DNA of 64,000 nucleotides. Source: Craterostigma plantagineum. Its lineage: Eukaryota > Streptophyta > Magnoliopsida > Lamiales > Linderniaceae. The stretch covers positions 62,001-126,000 of the forward strand of contig JAPQWV010000634.1 of the NCBI GenBank assembly GCA_027422505.1, read 5' to 3'. This document shows, piece after piece, positions 1-11,780 of the stretch. The position numbers were made by a program, and so were the translations under genes. Below the pieces are notes generated by a model. It was not told the DNA's origin and did no database searches. It saw nothing but the letters and a program-made list of their open reading frames with translations. The first letter of the stretch is position 1. Each line of letters begins with the position of its first letter.

Positions 1-182
1 ATCCCAGACACTACCATGAAGTAGGTGAGGAGCACGAGGGCGAAGACGGTCATCGGAGATGGGAGGGTGAAGGTGGGCAGCTTCAGGCGGAGGCGCGGCG
101 GTCGGAGGAAGGAGTAAGGGAGGAGTTTGAGGGCGTGGAACGCGGGGTCGAAGGTCGGCGAAGGCGGCGAATGTGAGGACAT
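1..182 (-). CDS. OSTC: Oligosaccharyltransferase complex subunit OSTC-like, N-terminal part (truncated by window edge)
   Basis: The reverse strand opens at an ATG at 182 and stays open to the window edge, about 60 residues. The peptide has a basic, proline-rich cytosolic N-terminus (RPPRLRLKLP) followed by SPMTVFALVLLTYFMVVSG, the start of the first membrane segment. The animal OSTC/DC2 family has a very similar PSAMTVYALVVVSYF segment at the same distance from its N-terminus. In animals OSTC is a small ER membrane subunit that links the STT3A oligosaccharyltransferase to the translocon; the plant role is inferred by homology. The remaining membrane segments lie outside the window, so completeness cannot be judged. 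The GC-rich coding sequence contrasts with the AT-rich spacer beyond the start codon. TGGGCC-type site II elements lie near 361 and 395. Confidence 0.8.
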   Translation of the reverse strand, partial: MSSHSPPSPTFDPAFHALKLLPYSFLRPPRLRLKLPTFTLPSPMTVFALVLLTYFMVVSG

Positions 183-1368
183 TTTTGGCTGGATTTCGTC
201 TTGTGTGTGTTTTGAGTGTGGGAAAACGCAGTGGTGGAGAGTGTAGCTATAGAGCTGTCTCGGGTCGGGTCGGTGGTGGTGAAGACGATGACATTTGAGG
301 GCTCCGACGGGTCAGGGTCTAATGGAGGTCCTAATCTTTCGGGCCCCGAAAAGAGACCGGCCCAAACTTGTTACTAGATTGTAAAAATCAGCTCGTTGGG
401 CCGGACTGATATTTTTTTTACCCCTTATCTAAACAAATAAGAAAATTACAAGTTTGAGTTTATGTGATAATCCAAAGTTAGTCTTTTTTGCTTCGATCGT
501 TACTTTTTCTATTGGGGTATCAAACTCAATCGTAAATCGAACAACTAAAAGCTCGGGGGACTACTGCGTATTGCAAATTAATTTTAGAGCGAAACCTCAC
601 AAGCTTAGATCTTTCGGGATAGATTCCATCATAAAACTAATTATATTACAAAAGCTCTTTAAACATTTCAAAATACATTAACCAAATGTTTTGCTGTGCA
701 AAGATCGAAACGAATCGAGACACGGAAGGCGCACACATGTCCTTTGCGTTCTTACACGTGTCGTCGAGGGCGTAAAAATTTTCATTAACGGCGGAGCTTG
801 CGAAGCGGTCGATCGGCCGATAAAACCAATGCAGAGCTTAATCACTTATGAGATCATCTTTTAGAAATATGAGAAAAAAAAAATATACACGCAATATACA
901 TGCATGCATGATGAATTCATCTGCAATAAATATCATTGATGTTTAATGGCGTCAACACAAAGAAGAAGAAGAATCTATCAAGGAATCGAACTCCTCGGAA
1001 AAACAAACAAAAAGAAAAGAAAAACGCCCAGCGGAAAGATTTTAATGGCACCGCTTCGTCGTTGCGTAAAGGTGCATGCATCTTCGGATCGGGAAAAGAA
1101 AGAAATTACTATTTTCTCGGATTATTACGTCATGGAAACGCTTTCCAAGCTGTCTCTTGGACGCAACTCCAACCCTAATTTAAGCCATTTACGTATCTTT
1201 TTCTGTCCGCAAGCCCGAATATCGATCGGTGTTTCGTGTCATTTTCTGTGCGTATACGTACGGTGTGACGATATATGTGTGCGTGGGCGCATATATATAA
1301 CGCGTAATTCTCGAAGGAAAAAAAAAAAGAGAAGAAAAAAACAAAAGAGCTTAAAAGGCGTAAAAAAA
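183..1368. other. Divergent intergenic region between OSTC and the MSR gene
   Basis: No convincing gene. The OSTC side carries GGCCCA/TGGGCC motifs (about 359-367 and 394-400), which are common in promoters of constitutively expressed plant genes. A G-box-like ACACGTGTC sits at 754-762. The short open frames here lack coding character. The long frame that runs into the MSR start from 946 is treated as 5' leader, because its upstream residues do not resemble the family. Confidence 0.6.
1291..1300 (+). promoter_or_regulatory. Probable TATA box of the MSR gene
   Basis: ATATATATAA lies about 70 bases before the start codon at 1369, a normal distance for a plant TATA box with a short purine-rich leader. 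The assignment rests on position and motif only. Confidence 0.45.
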
Positions 1369-3568
1369 ATGGCGATCGATCTAAGGCAGGTGGTGGCCGC
1401 CATGCTTACATTTTCCATGTTCATAATGCTCGGAAATATGATCAAGCAAGATCATATTGATCCTCTTCTGGTGAAAAAAATGCTTTTTAATACTAAATTT
1501 TCTTTCATCGAACGATTTATTAAGTCGAACGAATGATTGATCATCTCGTTTTTCACATATCCAAAAGGCACCGCAAAAATCATCAAAAGGCGTAAAGAAA
1601 TACGACCATTTTACGGTGCAGAAGGTCGACGAAAAGGCGAAGAAGGAAAGCGCTTCTAGTCCTTGGAAAGACGGCGAAGAACCACCGAGGCATTGTTGGA
1701 AAAGGCGCGCCTTAAGTACGCTAAACAATTTTCGAGCTTCGACGAACGATATATTTTTCGCATTTCTTATTTCTGTTCGATTTTATTCTTCAGAAGGAAA
1801 AGAACAGACCAACGGTTACATCTTCTTTTCATTGACTCATGGCCCTGAATATCACTCTTCGCAGGTTTTCAATAATAATCAACTTTATCATTTAAATATT
1901 TTCTTATATATACAAAATAATTAAATTCTTTTCTTATAAAGTTTGTAAGAATTCTTTCCTTTTGTGCTTTTTCCCAGGTGATAAACGCCGTAGCGGTCGC
2001 CAAGCACCTCGGCGCGACGCTTTTGATCCCGGACATTATAGAAACGAAGACGGGCCGAAGATGGTGTGATACTTATATAGTGTAATTTAATCAAAGATTT
2101 TCATATTCGACTAGATTTTTATTTTCAAATTCCAGGGAATTTGGAGAAATTTACGACGTCGAAAACTTCGTAACGAGCCTCGGCGCGATAGTACAAGTCG
2201 AGAAAAACCCGCCGGCGAAGCTATCGAACAACGTTACGAAGATCCCAATTTACGAAATCCCGGAAAAAGCGTCCGAAGATCTCATAGCGTCATCGAACGT
2301 AAAAGCGCTTTTTCAGAAAAATCGAAGCTTAAAAGTCGCAACTACCTTCAATTCCTCGGCGGGCGCCGCCGTCGACAGGCGCGCGACGGAAGCATATCAG
2401 TGCTTAGCCATCTACGAAAGCCTCAAACTGAAGCCCGACTTGCAAGGACTCATCGACTCGGCCGTCGCCACGCTTAGGGGCCTAAGCGCAAAGTCGAACG
2501 GTCGTTTTGTTTCGGTAGATTTGAGCGTCGAGAAAATGGAGACGAACGGTTGTCGGGGTGTCGAAAAATGCCACGGTCCCGAGGAAATCGCTCGTTTTCT
2601 TCGAGTCGTATTAGGGTTTCAGAAGGAGATGACGACAGTGTACTTGACTCAGAAGGGATGGCATGGCGGCCTCGATTCATTCAGGGATGCCTTTCCCAAC
2701 ACGTTCACGAAGGTTAATTTTCGTCTCATTATTACGTTAAGGCATAATTATTTTTTCAGTCGTGCATATTTAGGGGTGACATTTTAAGGACGCCTAAGTT
2801 ATGAGCTGTAAATCTAGGATAACTAGTTTTGAAATTGAAGGAATTTGAAGACGTTTTGATTAAGCGGTGCAATTTGTGGATAGTGAATTTTGAAAATCGA
2901 AGCGGTTTTAGGATAGTAAAAAATTGAAGCAATTTTAGGACAATAAGCCTCAAAACTGTGGAAATTCTAGGACATAAAGTTTCAAAATTCTGGCGTTCAT
3001 TGTCCTCGAGTTACTTCAATTACGAGACTCATTGTCCTGAAATTGCAACAATTAATCAGAGATTTACTCAAATTGCTTCAGTTTCGAAACTCATTATCCT
3101 AAAATTGTAAAACTTAATTAAGTTTTTCTCAAGCTGCTTCACTTTTAAAACTTATATCCTAAAATTGAAATCTTTAATATAGCCATCCTTATAACGTCAC
3201 TACCCCTAATTCAGGATCGACAAAATACTTAATCCTTAGATCAATCGAAGGTATGTTCGTTCTTCTAATTTTCTTTTACGTTATATGTTGCAAAGGATGT
3301 GATAATCCCGGCGGATCAAAAGGCGAAGATTGCGAGCTCGGAGGCTCGGGAGTACGAGAGGTTTATCGACTTCTACGTTTGCGTTCGAGGGGACGTTTTC
3401 GTGCCGGCGTTTAATAACAAATTCTACGAGGAAGTCGTAGGCCGGAGAATCGAGCTCGGGAAAACGCAGATCTTCGTCCCCGCGGCGAAAGTTTCTTCTT
3501 CTGCTGAGGATTATGTATCTCCTTATGTGCTTAAGAAAGAACACTATGCTTATTCGTGCTTCTGCTGA
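1369..3568 (+). CDS. MSR: Mannan-synthesis-related (MSR) GT106 / O-fucosyltransferase-like protein, 6 exons
   Basis: Exons 1369-1470, 1622-1715, 1794-1864, 1978-2063, 2136-2712 and 3296-3568 join in frame into a 400-residue protein. It begins MAIDLRQVVAAMLTFSMF, a type II signal anchor nearly identical to that of Arabidopsis MSR1/MSR2. It carries the family segments FFSLTHGPEYH, AKHLGATLLIPDI, FIDFYVCVRGDVFVPA and the C-terminus KKEHYAYSCFC. Family knowledge: MSR proteins are Golgi members of GT106 (formerly DUF246) that support glucomannan or galactomannan synthesis; their exact reaction is unsettled. The length is close to the roughly 420 residues usual for the family. The start is the ATG that begins the conserved anchor; the in-frame ATG at 946 would add a stretch unlike the family. 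Intron 5 (583 bases) holds a MITE. All introns are GT-AG. Confidence 0.9.
2771..3209. mobile_element. Foldback MITE inside MSR intron 5
   Basis: The ends are inverted copies: TAGGGGTGACATTTTAAGG at 2771, and the reverse complement near 3180-3209 reads TAGGGGTAGTGACGTTATAAGG. Inner segments also pair; for example CAATTTTAGGACAATAAGCC near 2930 pairs with the complement of a segment near 3030-3050. The centre is near 2995. The size of about 440 bases, the lack of coding capacity and the intronic site fit a non-autonomous DNA transposon. The superfamily is not certain, and flanking AATT/ATTT leaves the target duplication ambiguous. Confidence 0.6.
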
Positions 3569-4289
3569 AGATATATATGTGTGTGTGTGTATTATGTGAA
3601 TTTATGTCGCAGTTATTGGCAAGTGTTTGCGATATTTGTTTACGAGTTATAAATAACATGAATAAAACTAGCAGCTCGCTCTTGTTGGGCCTATACTATT
3701 GATCCCAAATTTTTTGTTTTCTTTTTAATATCTCTAGAAGAAGATGTATTCAAAAACCCTATTGACTGCTAAGGGTGTGATTGAACTTGAGAATTCTATT
3801 ATCCACGAGGAATATTCCCCAAGCACAATCCCTTTGACTTTAAATTTCCAAAATAATAATAAAAAATAATATGAAGATTCCACGGAATTCAACAATTTAC
3901 CACCTTTTTTTTGTTACTCAAGAACATTGGACCATGACAATGAGCTTAATTCAATACATCAAAGAGCATCTAATTATGAAACTCGATCGTCTCTTATGCT
4001 TTGCATGAGCCACCCACTTTCTTCTCAAGTCATATTTTAAATAAGAGAAGCGCAGACATATGATAGAAGACACTCGCAATTCCTAGCGACCATGACGTGG
4101 GAACATATATTTTATAAAGCTACGTGCCTACAAATAAATATATACCAATGATCTTCACAATCAAGATTGCATTCCAATTATTGCATTACACTATTATTAA
4201 AATCAAGAAACCTTCCCCAGATGAATACAAGTTTAAAGGGACAGTGTGGATACAACACAAACAGTTCTCTATCTAACACAGTTAGAACT
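3569..4289. other. Convergent 3' region between the MSR gene and the zinc-ribbon gene
   Basis: AT-rich 3' flanks of two convergent genes. A GT microsatellite of about 14 bases lies near 3579-3592 just after the MSR stop. No further gene is seen. Confidence 0.5.
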
Positions 4290-4508
4290 TTAATAGGGAT
4301 CGTCGTACAAAACCAAGCGCCTAGAACACAAAGTACAGTAGAACTTTCTCTTAAATCTGAAGCAGACTGGGAAGAAAAAGCATAATCTCAATCTGCTTCG
4401 GACAACAACTACGTGGACTTTACCAGCGCAGTGCGGACAAAAACCTGGCGCTTGTTGTCTTGATAGCTCCTCTTCTTCCTCAATGCAGCCCAAGAAACAA
4501 CAACACAT
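4290..4508 (-). CDS. Small plant zinc-ribbon-like protein, 72 residues
   Basis: A single exon starts at the ATG at 4508. The protein opens MCCCFLGC, then an acidic run, then PGFCPHCAGKV, a basic and hydrophobic middle, and RKFYCTLCSRRLVLYD at the C-terminus. Two CxxC pairs (CPHC and CTLC) separated by about 30 residues look like a small zinc ribbon. I recognise this as a short, plant-wide family with no established function; some annotations name it methionyl-tRNA synthetase, which its size rules out. The cysteine-rich N-terminus might be lipidated or bind metal (inference). A frame extending upstream to 4514 starts at TTG and is not needed. Confidence 0.75.
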   Translation of the reverse strand: MCCCFLGCIEEEEELSRQQAPGFCPHCAGKVHVVVVRSRLRLCFFFPVCFRFKRKFYCTLCSRRLVLYDDPY

Positions 4509-4605
4509 GATCAATGAATTGTTGCTTTAACCTCAATCGCAAGTGCTTTGCTTGCATGCAACAACCTATTATAGATCGGTTTTCTTGAATTGTTCTTACC
4601 TTAAA

Positions 4606-4640
<35 letters not shown>

Positions 4641-5367
4641 TTCCTAGGTTTCATCGATATGGTGGGAGGTGTTATGTGGTGAAAGGTGGTTGGTTTTATT
4701 GCACGACAAGTTGGAATTCACAAGTCTTCTAAAAAAATTCAATGAAAGTGACGTCTATATTCCTCGATTGCGAGCTATTAAAATTCGCTTCTTATTTCAT
4801 GGGTTCAAATTTGATGTTTGTATCACTCATTAAATTCTCTTCTAAAGTCGAGACAGTTGATATTTATGTGAATTCAATCACAGGTTGCAAGGATTAAAGA
4901 GGATTAGCTCACTAAGATTTCCCCCCCAAAAAAAATATAAATTCAATTAAGGAATAACTTAATTGAAGCATAGAGAGTGGTGTAGTGGGGGAGAAATGAA
5001 ATGAAATATCTATTTATTTAATTTTTCTAATAAGAGTACAGTAGCAAGTCAACAAAGTTATCCGCCATATTTAATAATCAATTTGTTCCACGTTGTAATG
5101 TAGGAAAAATATATTTTGCTCCAGCCTCCATATAATACATTTCCATGTAACGACCCATGATGACAAGATTATTCAAATCTAATAAAAGAAAGGTTCAACT
5201 GATGCAATAATTTATCAATCTTCAACTGCCAAGTAGTTACACAGAAACACTTTACACAAAACAGCAGATTAGGTAGAGAAGAGCAGAAGGGCGAAAAGAG
5301 ATCAGCAAAAGTACTTGCTTTGAAGAAAGAAAAAGGTAGATTACACCTTAGCTACTAGCAAGTTAGT
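4509..5367. other. Intergenic region upstream of the zinc-ribbon gene and downstream of the KH gene
   Basis: This holds the promoter of the zinc-ribbon gene, a (GT)n microsatellite at about 4611-4637, and the 3' flank of the KH-domain gene. No other coding potential is seen. Confidence 0.5.
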
Positions 5368-7563
5368 TCATAGCCTAAAGTTACCGTATCCCCCAACGCC
5401 CGAAGATCCATACCCACCTCCATAAGATTGGCCGGGCAGCGTCGATGGAGTGTAAGAACTGCTCCCCATCTGAGGGTAAGAAGGCGGCCTCAAACTAGGC
5501 TCTAATTTGCCATAACCCGTCTCTCTAGGCCCACTTGTAAATTCCTGCACATTTCAAGGTGTGTTAGTATAATTGCACTTTCTTTGACTAAGGAGGGATG
5601 TTATGGAGGCAAAAAGGGGTTCGTTTGTTTTGTTTACATGAATGAGTTGCTGGGCAGCTTGTACTTGGGCAGATGTGCCTTTTATTTCTACGGTGATTTC
5701 GTCGGGCAGTCCTCTGCTTTCTTGGACGGTGAGGATAGCACCGCTGGTTCGTCGAATGAACTCAATGTTCGTGCCTTGAACGCCTATGATGTCTTCAGCG
5801 TAGGCTATAGGTATTTGCATGGTTTGTGCAACCTGGGATAGAGGAGTCGATGTTCTATAGTTAAAATAGAATTCCATCACATTATTTTAATGCATGTAGC
5901 AAAAGAGTAAGGTGTAGTCGGTGCACAAACCTGAGTTACGATGGGCCCGCCAGGACGCAGTAGTGTTGTGGGGCGGCCCACAAGGCCATGGTCGGCTCCA
6001 AACAGAGAGAGCCTAGAAGAAGCGAGTGGGTCGATTTGACTGCCATGGTCGAGGAAGAAAGGGTCCATCTTCGTTGGAAACCCTATTGAGGTTTGAGAAG
6101 CGCTGTGTAGCAGCGATTGCTCTGGCCAAGATTCCACTGGTTTCTCTTGAGCTGCTGCTGCTGCTGCTGCAGTATTATACTGTAAAAGGAGGTTAGGCGA
6201 TTTTTTATAAACAAGGTCCCATGATTCTTGTCATAAAATCAAATTCTGACTGTTAAGGGGAGAAGCTCACATTCTTCTCAAACAAGGGAAGGACGCCATG
6301 GTCGACCAAAAACTTCCTAAGGTGCCCAACCACGGCCTCGAAAGCCGTAAGAACCTTAAGACCTTCACCTTGTAACTCAACAACCCTTTCCTCTGAAGTT
6401 GCATAGACTGGCAATTCGTCTGCAATCGTCGAATAAAACTACTAAATATCCATCTAATTGGGTATGCAAATCAGATACACTATCGACGTCATAACCAGTT
6501 ACTTAGTCTTATATAGCAAAAATACTTTAACTTCACCAACAGATAACTCAACTAAATGAAAGGAATCAAGCAAGGGCATATTCTGCTCATACCATTAGAA
6601 AGAACGCGAACAGAGGCGCCACTGCTTTCCTGAATAGACCTTATAATGGATCCCTGTTTTCCTATTAAACTAATAGCCTGAGGAGATGGCACCAGCAACC
6701 GAACAGAACAAAATGCAGCGCCAGCAGCACCAGCCTCGCCATCAGTCTCGGGTAGACCATTTATGCGTTTAAAGATCCTTATTGCTGCATCCATTGCAGG
6801 CGACAAATCCGATTCTGGTTCTTCTTTACCAGAAATCATAACCTAAAGTTCACAGAATCACCGAAAAATACAGACTTAGCAAGTACTTTAACCATTCAAA
6901 CCAATAATCAAGAAAACATAAGCAAATTGAAAAAAAAAAAGCCTGAAAATCAAGAGGTTTCTAATGCAGGAAAAACACAGGCTTTCTCTCAAGAAATCAT
7001 TCAACCAGTAATCACGATCCTTAAAAATTCGAAATTGATAGCTAAAAGCTAAAAACATCTAAAACGACACAAACAGCAGGAAATTGAAATATAAATCAAG
7101 CCTAAAACTAAAACGAGGTTTTACTAATGCTAATTACGAGGGCCAAGCAGCCGCACAAGCAGAAGAACAATAATTAAAATTACAAGAGAAGCTAAGACAA
7201 AGCAGAAACACATACAATGCGATCGGGCGATGAGGCAGGACCATCGAGCACGCGAACCCTAGCGCGCGTCTCCTCGACGAGCTTCTTGATCAGATCTCCT
7301 TTACGCCCAATAATCATACCCACTTTGAGCACGGGGACGGCAATTCTGAACACGGAGTAACCTGGCCATCCAGGCCATTTCTGAACTTCCTTCTGTTGCA
7401 GCTGCGCCTCTTCCTCCTCCTCCTCCTCCTCCTCCTCCTCCTCCTCGTCCTCCTCGTCCTCCTCCTCATCGCCGTCGTCTTCGGAAGCTGCATCTATCGA
7501 CTGATGCTCCTCTTCGGCGACGGCGGCTCCGTCAAATTCTTCAAAAGGCTCGAGCGACGCCAT
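5368..7563 (-). CDS. PEP: Triple KH-domain RNA-binding protein, PEPPER ortholog, 6 exons
   Basis: Exons in transcript order are 7216-7563, 6593-6842, 6271-6419, 5931-6179, 5638-5832 and 5368-5544; they join in frame into 455 residues. Three KH domains are visible by their GxxG loops: GRKG at residues 86-89, GKQG at 177-180 and GVQG at 349-352. Flanking segments [43 protein letters not shown] and [11 protein letters not shown] match Arabidopsis PEPPER closely, and the tail is rich in Gly, Tyr, Ser and Pro. PEPPER is a nuclear poly(C)-binding-type protein that influences pistil development and FLC expression. The N-terminus (about residues 28-52) is a long acidic run, mostly glutamate, encoded by a GAG/GAA repeat, and exon 4 opens with a short alanine repeat. 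Both tracts are probably length-variable. Confidence 0.92.
7396..7480. repeat. Trinucleotide (CTC/GAG) repeat coding the poly-Glu tract of the KH protein
   Basis: A run of CTC triplets on the plus strand (GAG on the coding strand) encodes the acidic tract in exon 1. It explains the long leucine-rich frame on the opposite strand, which is not a gene. Confidence 0.75.
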
Positions 7564-8510
7564 GTTCGTTCGTCGTGTGACCGAGGGTTTTAAGTTTTGC
7601 TTTTCTTTTCCTTTTTCTAATTTTAACTAAAGACTGCACTCTTTTATACATAAAATAAAACTCCTGAAATGTTGACCGTCGTTCGTCTTCCTACATGAAT
7701 CGCACTTGCCAGCGCCGATTCACTCTTTGCATAAAGGAATTTCTTGTAATGAAATACACACACAGGTATATGATTACTAATGTCAATAAGGAAATAGTAG
7801 TAGCATATTGAAGCTGATAATATAGTAATATAATCATTTATACCTTTTTTTATCATTCTTTTTAGTGTAACATGTAGTAGTGTAGCTTCCTCGATATGGT
7901 ATAACAGCGTATATTGCTTATCAATTAGTTGATACACATGTTATTTGTTATGATATATCATCCCTTTGTTCATATTTTGGGAGACACTCGCGATATTTAT
8001 TAATTTGCACTACAAATAAAAAAACATGTAGCATTTCAAGCAATATTAATATATATACTATATATGGCCCTAGTAAGGTCTTTCAACATCTACTTGTTGG
8101 GCCTCGTAATTAATATATGGTCCAGAGTCTACCATATTATAAGATTTCATACATATATGCATATTATACAAATTATATATCAAAAAGAAAATGATAACAA
8201 GACTTGAATGATGAGGCATGGGTTGGGGACTCTTATTTCTCAAAAATGTCCATTTTTTCAAGACTCTTTGGACACTTTCTCTTATGGCGATGACATTGAC
8301 TTTCATATATGTTTGCTCATCATATACGTATATATATGCAATCATTCTCTTACAAGTATCTTCACACAATGTTACTTAAGTTCTTACATTCCGACGTAAT
8401 TCATTTCAAAGTGAATCTAAAAATCAGTGATGGTTATGGTATTAACCCAACTTTCAGCAAGATTAATTCTCATGTGTACATCCCTAATCTATAAAAAATA
8501 TATGGTCCTA

Positions 8511-9199
8511 CTATTCACACCCCCTTTGGGTGAAAAATGCTATTCACACCCCTAACAATTTAATACTTTCTATTCTATTTTTCAAAACAACATGAGATTT
8601 GTAACATTTACCTTTTACTAAATTTTTGCATATTGAATTCAACAACAATAATTTCATTAATTAATTTATTCTTCATTAACACATAGTATTTAATAATACT
8701 TCTTAAAGATTACACGCCACTTATACATTCAATTTAAAAAGTACTAATTTTAAATATAAACACTTATTCAATAAAAATAATCACATAACATTATATTTTT
8801 GTATAGATTTATGAAAAATTACTGGAAACGGTTTTAAGTTAATTAATCAAATACATTTAAATAACATAATATTCCTATATTATAGATATCCTAAATATAA
8901 ATAATGTGAGAAGTTTTAATAGTAGCACAGAACTAAAACATAAAACTATTATTTATGAGAAGTTGTACTATAGTTGGAAATAAACAAGTTAGTAATATTA
9001 TTTTATTTTTTTTATTTTCTGTGCAATACATAAGTGAAAGTAGTATAGAATTAGTCCAACTTGACTTTAATTTCGTTGTTGCATGCATTAAATATGTGAA
9101 AAGAAATAACTTATAAACAAATTAGTTAAATATGAAAAACACGTCATTTTATATGGTTAATAAATATGGGGGTGTATTTAGTAGGGGGTGTATTTGTCA
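8511..9199. mobile_element. Putative non-autonomous element with repeated ends
   Basis: The left end has two direct copies of CTATTCACACCCC (about 8511 and 8549). The right end has two copies of GGGGGTGTATTT (about 9170 and 9184), the approximate reverse complement. The interior is AT-rich with no coding capacity. Paired direct copies within inverted ends suggest a MITE-like element, but I could not define a target duplication. Confidence 0.4.
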
Positions 9200-9887
9200 A
9201 GAAGTTCAATTAGATATAACTAAATTCTTTGACAGTAAGAATTGGTAATTCATGAATTTGTTGTAATATAATAATTTGTAGCTTTTATTTCATGCGATTT
9301 TAAATCTACGATTCACGCTTATCATGGAATTACTACATTCATTGTTATCCAAAAATCAATGGTCTATAGTGTTTGCTATCTATTTTCCTTAAAAGATAAG
9401 GTAAATCACATAAAAATATTGGGACAACAACACCTGTGGCTAAGATCAGATCAAGATATATATTACGTTTTTACATTATTTAAAAAAAAAATTATGTGTA
9501 GATCTAAACAATATTCGATGAAGCTAGAATTTTTTTTGTCTCGTTTAGTGATGGAGGGTGTTAATAAGATATTTCAAATTTAAATTGGACAAGTATACAT
9601 TTTTCTATATATTAGAAATTATGTAAAAATGGAGAGGGTAACATATGGTGAAACGACAACTGACTAACCAACGGAATGAAGTATGTCTCAAATAATCAAA
9701 ATATTATGAAACTAGACATTTTCTGTATTTTTGCAATCATACCGACACAAATAGGATAAATATATATATAAATGGAATTTACAAAATATTTCGAACTAAA
9801 GTCGGTAGTAGATATTTAGAAATATCTGATATAAAAAACTGACGAAATTCTGAAATTAACGTGTGCGGGCATTTTCAGAAAACAACC

Positions 9888-10034
9888 CGGGCTTTTTATT
9901 AAAATAATGCCTTTTAAATTCAAAATTAATAAAATAGGATTATTATTAAAAAATTTACCAAAATCGTGCGAAACGCAGAAAACGAATGCGACGTCGCATC
10001 CATTGGACGCGGCGCCGCATGTAATAGGTGCGAC
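9888..10034 (+). repeat. Left arm of an inverted repeat with a CpG-rich core
   Basis: This 147-base segment runs from an AT-rich side (TTTTTATTAAAATAATGCC) to a CpG-rich core containing GCGACGTCGC and CCATTGGACGCGGC. It recurs inverted at 10614-10760 with roughly 90 percent identity by eye. The CpG density is striking in an otherwise AT-rich spacer. The family is not recognised. Confidence 0.7.
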
Positions 10035-10613
10035 TGCCAAAATTTAAGTGCCCAAACTCAGACGTGCTATATCATAATTTAACATAGAGCAAATAAAATA
10101 AATAAAATAATGATGACGCCTCGATTTTTGCGGAGTTTGACAATAGGGGTGAGGGAAAACATCTGTCTCCCTACCTTGTCCATTTCGTTCCACTTAAATA
10201 ACTGAAATGAATTAATATATGAAGTAAACAATTAACCTTTACTGTACAATTATAAGCTTCACATTCGTTAGAAATAGAAGCCTTATTGCAATCCCAAATC
10301 ATGCATATATATATATATAATCGTATTATAATTTTAACATTACACCTAATCAATGAATTATATTTTAGTTTTACCCTTTTCTTCTAAAACAACATGAAAT
10401 AGTGGCAAACACATGCTGATTAATAAAAAGAAAAACACAAAGGATAGTAATATGAGAATTGATTTTTTAAACGTATATTAATGATTGATTGATTGATACA
10501 ATTGTACTGCCCACCATAGGACAAACAGCGCCGGTCACTAATTATTAAATTAACATAAGAGTTTACGAGTTTGACCAAGCAGGCGAAACCAGGTGAAATT
10601 TGACGAAAGGATC

Positions 10614-10760
10614 CGTCGCACCCATTACATGCGTTGCCGCGTCCAATGGACGCGACGTCGCATTCATTTTCTGCGTTTCGCACGATTTTGATAATTTTTT
10701 TACTAAGAACCCTATTTTATTAATTTTGAATTTAAAAGGCATTATTTTAATAAAAAGCCC
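10614..10760 (-). repeat. Right arm of the inverted repeat with a CpG-rich core
   Basis: Reverse-complement partner of 9888-10034, of equal length, separated from it by about 580 bases of unrelated AT-rich sequence. The pair could be the ends of one element or two independent insertions of the same short repeat. Confidence 0.7.
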
Positions 10761-11324
10761 AAACAACCCCATACCATGATAATTACGTTCGACAATTATA
10801 TAATAAAGCTGCACACACATTATTCAAAATTTCCTTCTTTTTATTAAATTTAATTATTTGTCAAGAATCCAATTCATCTCATTATTCTAATCACAAATAT
10901 TTGAACACGAAGAGCCTAACGTATGACACTCGAAAGCCACAAATAACAATCCACAAGATACCATAGAAAATGGACCCATTTTAAATCATTGCATTATTTG
11001 CAATTCCACTCTTACTACATCCAAAATCCACCTCCATATTTCTTTCCCTGAAAAGTCCAACAACCACCAAAGGGTCGTCCACGTCAGCATAAAAATCTAA
11101 CGCGGCCAATAACATCTTGCCATGTCATCAGATAAGAGTTTCTTTTTTATAAAAATAAATTAAAAGATAAGTGCTGCAGTTGCAATGGAATGGATTGTCT
11201 GAACCATATTATTTAAGAATCTTTCAAAAACCATGGTCAAGATTTAACAAATAATTAATTATAATCATAAATGTCAAATAGTAGAAGTAAGTGCAAAGGT
11301 AGAAACCTTTTACAATTCACTACA

Positions 11325-11329
11325 TATAT

Positions 11330-11370
<41 letters not shown>
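11325..11370. repeat. (TA)n microsatellite
   Basis: Almost pure TA dinucleotides with one interruption, in the distal CIA2 promoter. Likely length-variable. Confidence 0.8.
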
Positions 11371-11371
<1 letters not shown>

Positions 11372-11749
11372 TCACTGGTAAAACTGAAAAAAATAAAGAA
11401 TATTGTGGTCCCAATCCCAAGCAGAAGCCAAGAATCGTCCCTTCTCCGCTGTTCTGTTCTCTATATACAATACACCAATCTTCACAGAGAGATAAAGAGA
11501 TTTATGAATTATTAAAAAAAGAAAAGGATTTTATCTTCATTTTAATTAGATGAAACTATAATCATTGTTCACTGTCCCGTGACTCTGGTAATCTTCACAC
11601 ACTAAAATCTGTATACAATCATCATTCCAGTCAATCTGCTCTGCTTATCTCCACACACACATACACACATATATATATATATATATATTATATAGTCTCG
11701 TGGATTCTGAGTTCTCTCTATCTGACCTTTCCATTCTTAGAACGCTATA

Positions 11750-11780
<31 letters not shown>

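Noticed and set aside
946..1368. In-frame N-terminal extension of the MSR protein from the ATG at 946
   Set aside because: The extra residues are basic and serine-rich with no family similarity, a TATA box lies at 1291, and MAIDLRQVV is the conserved family start.
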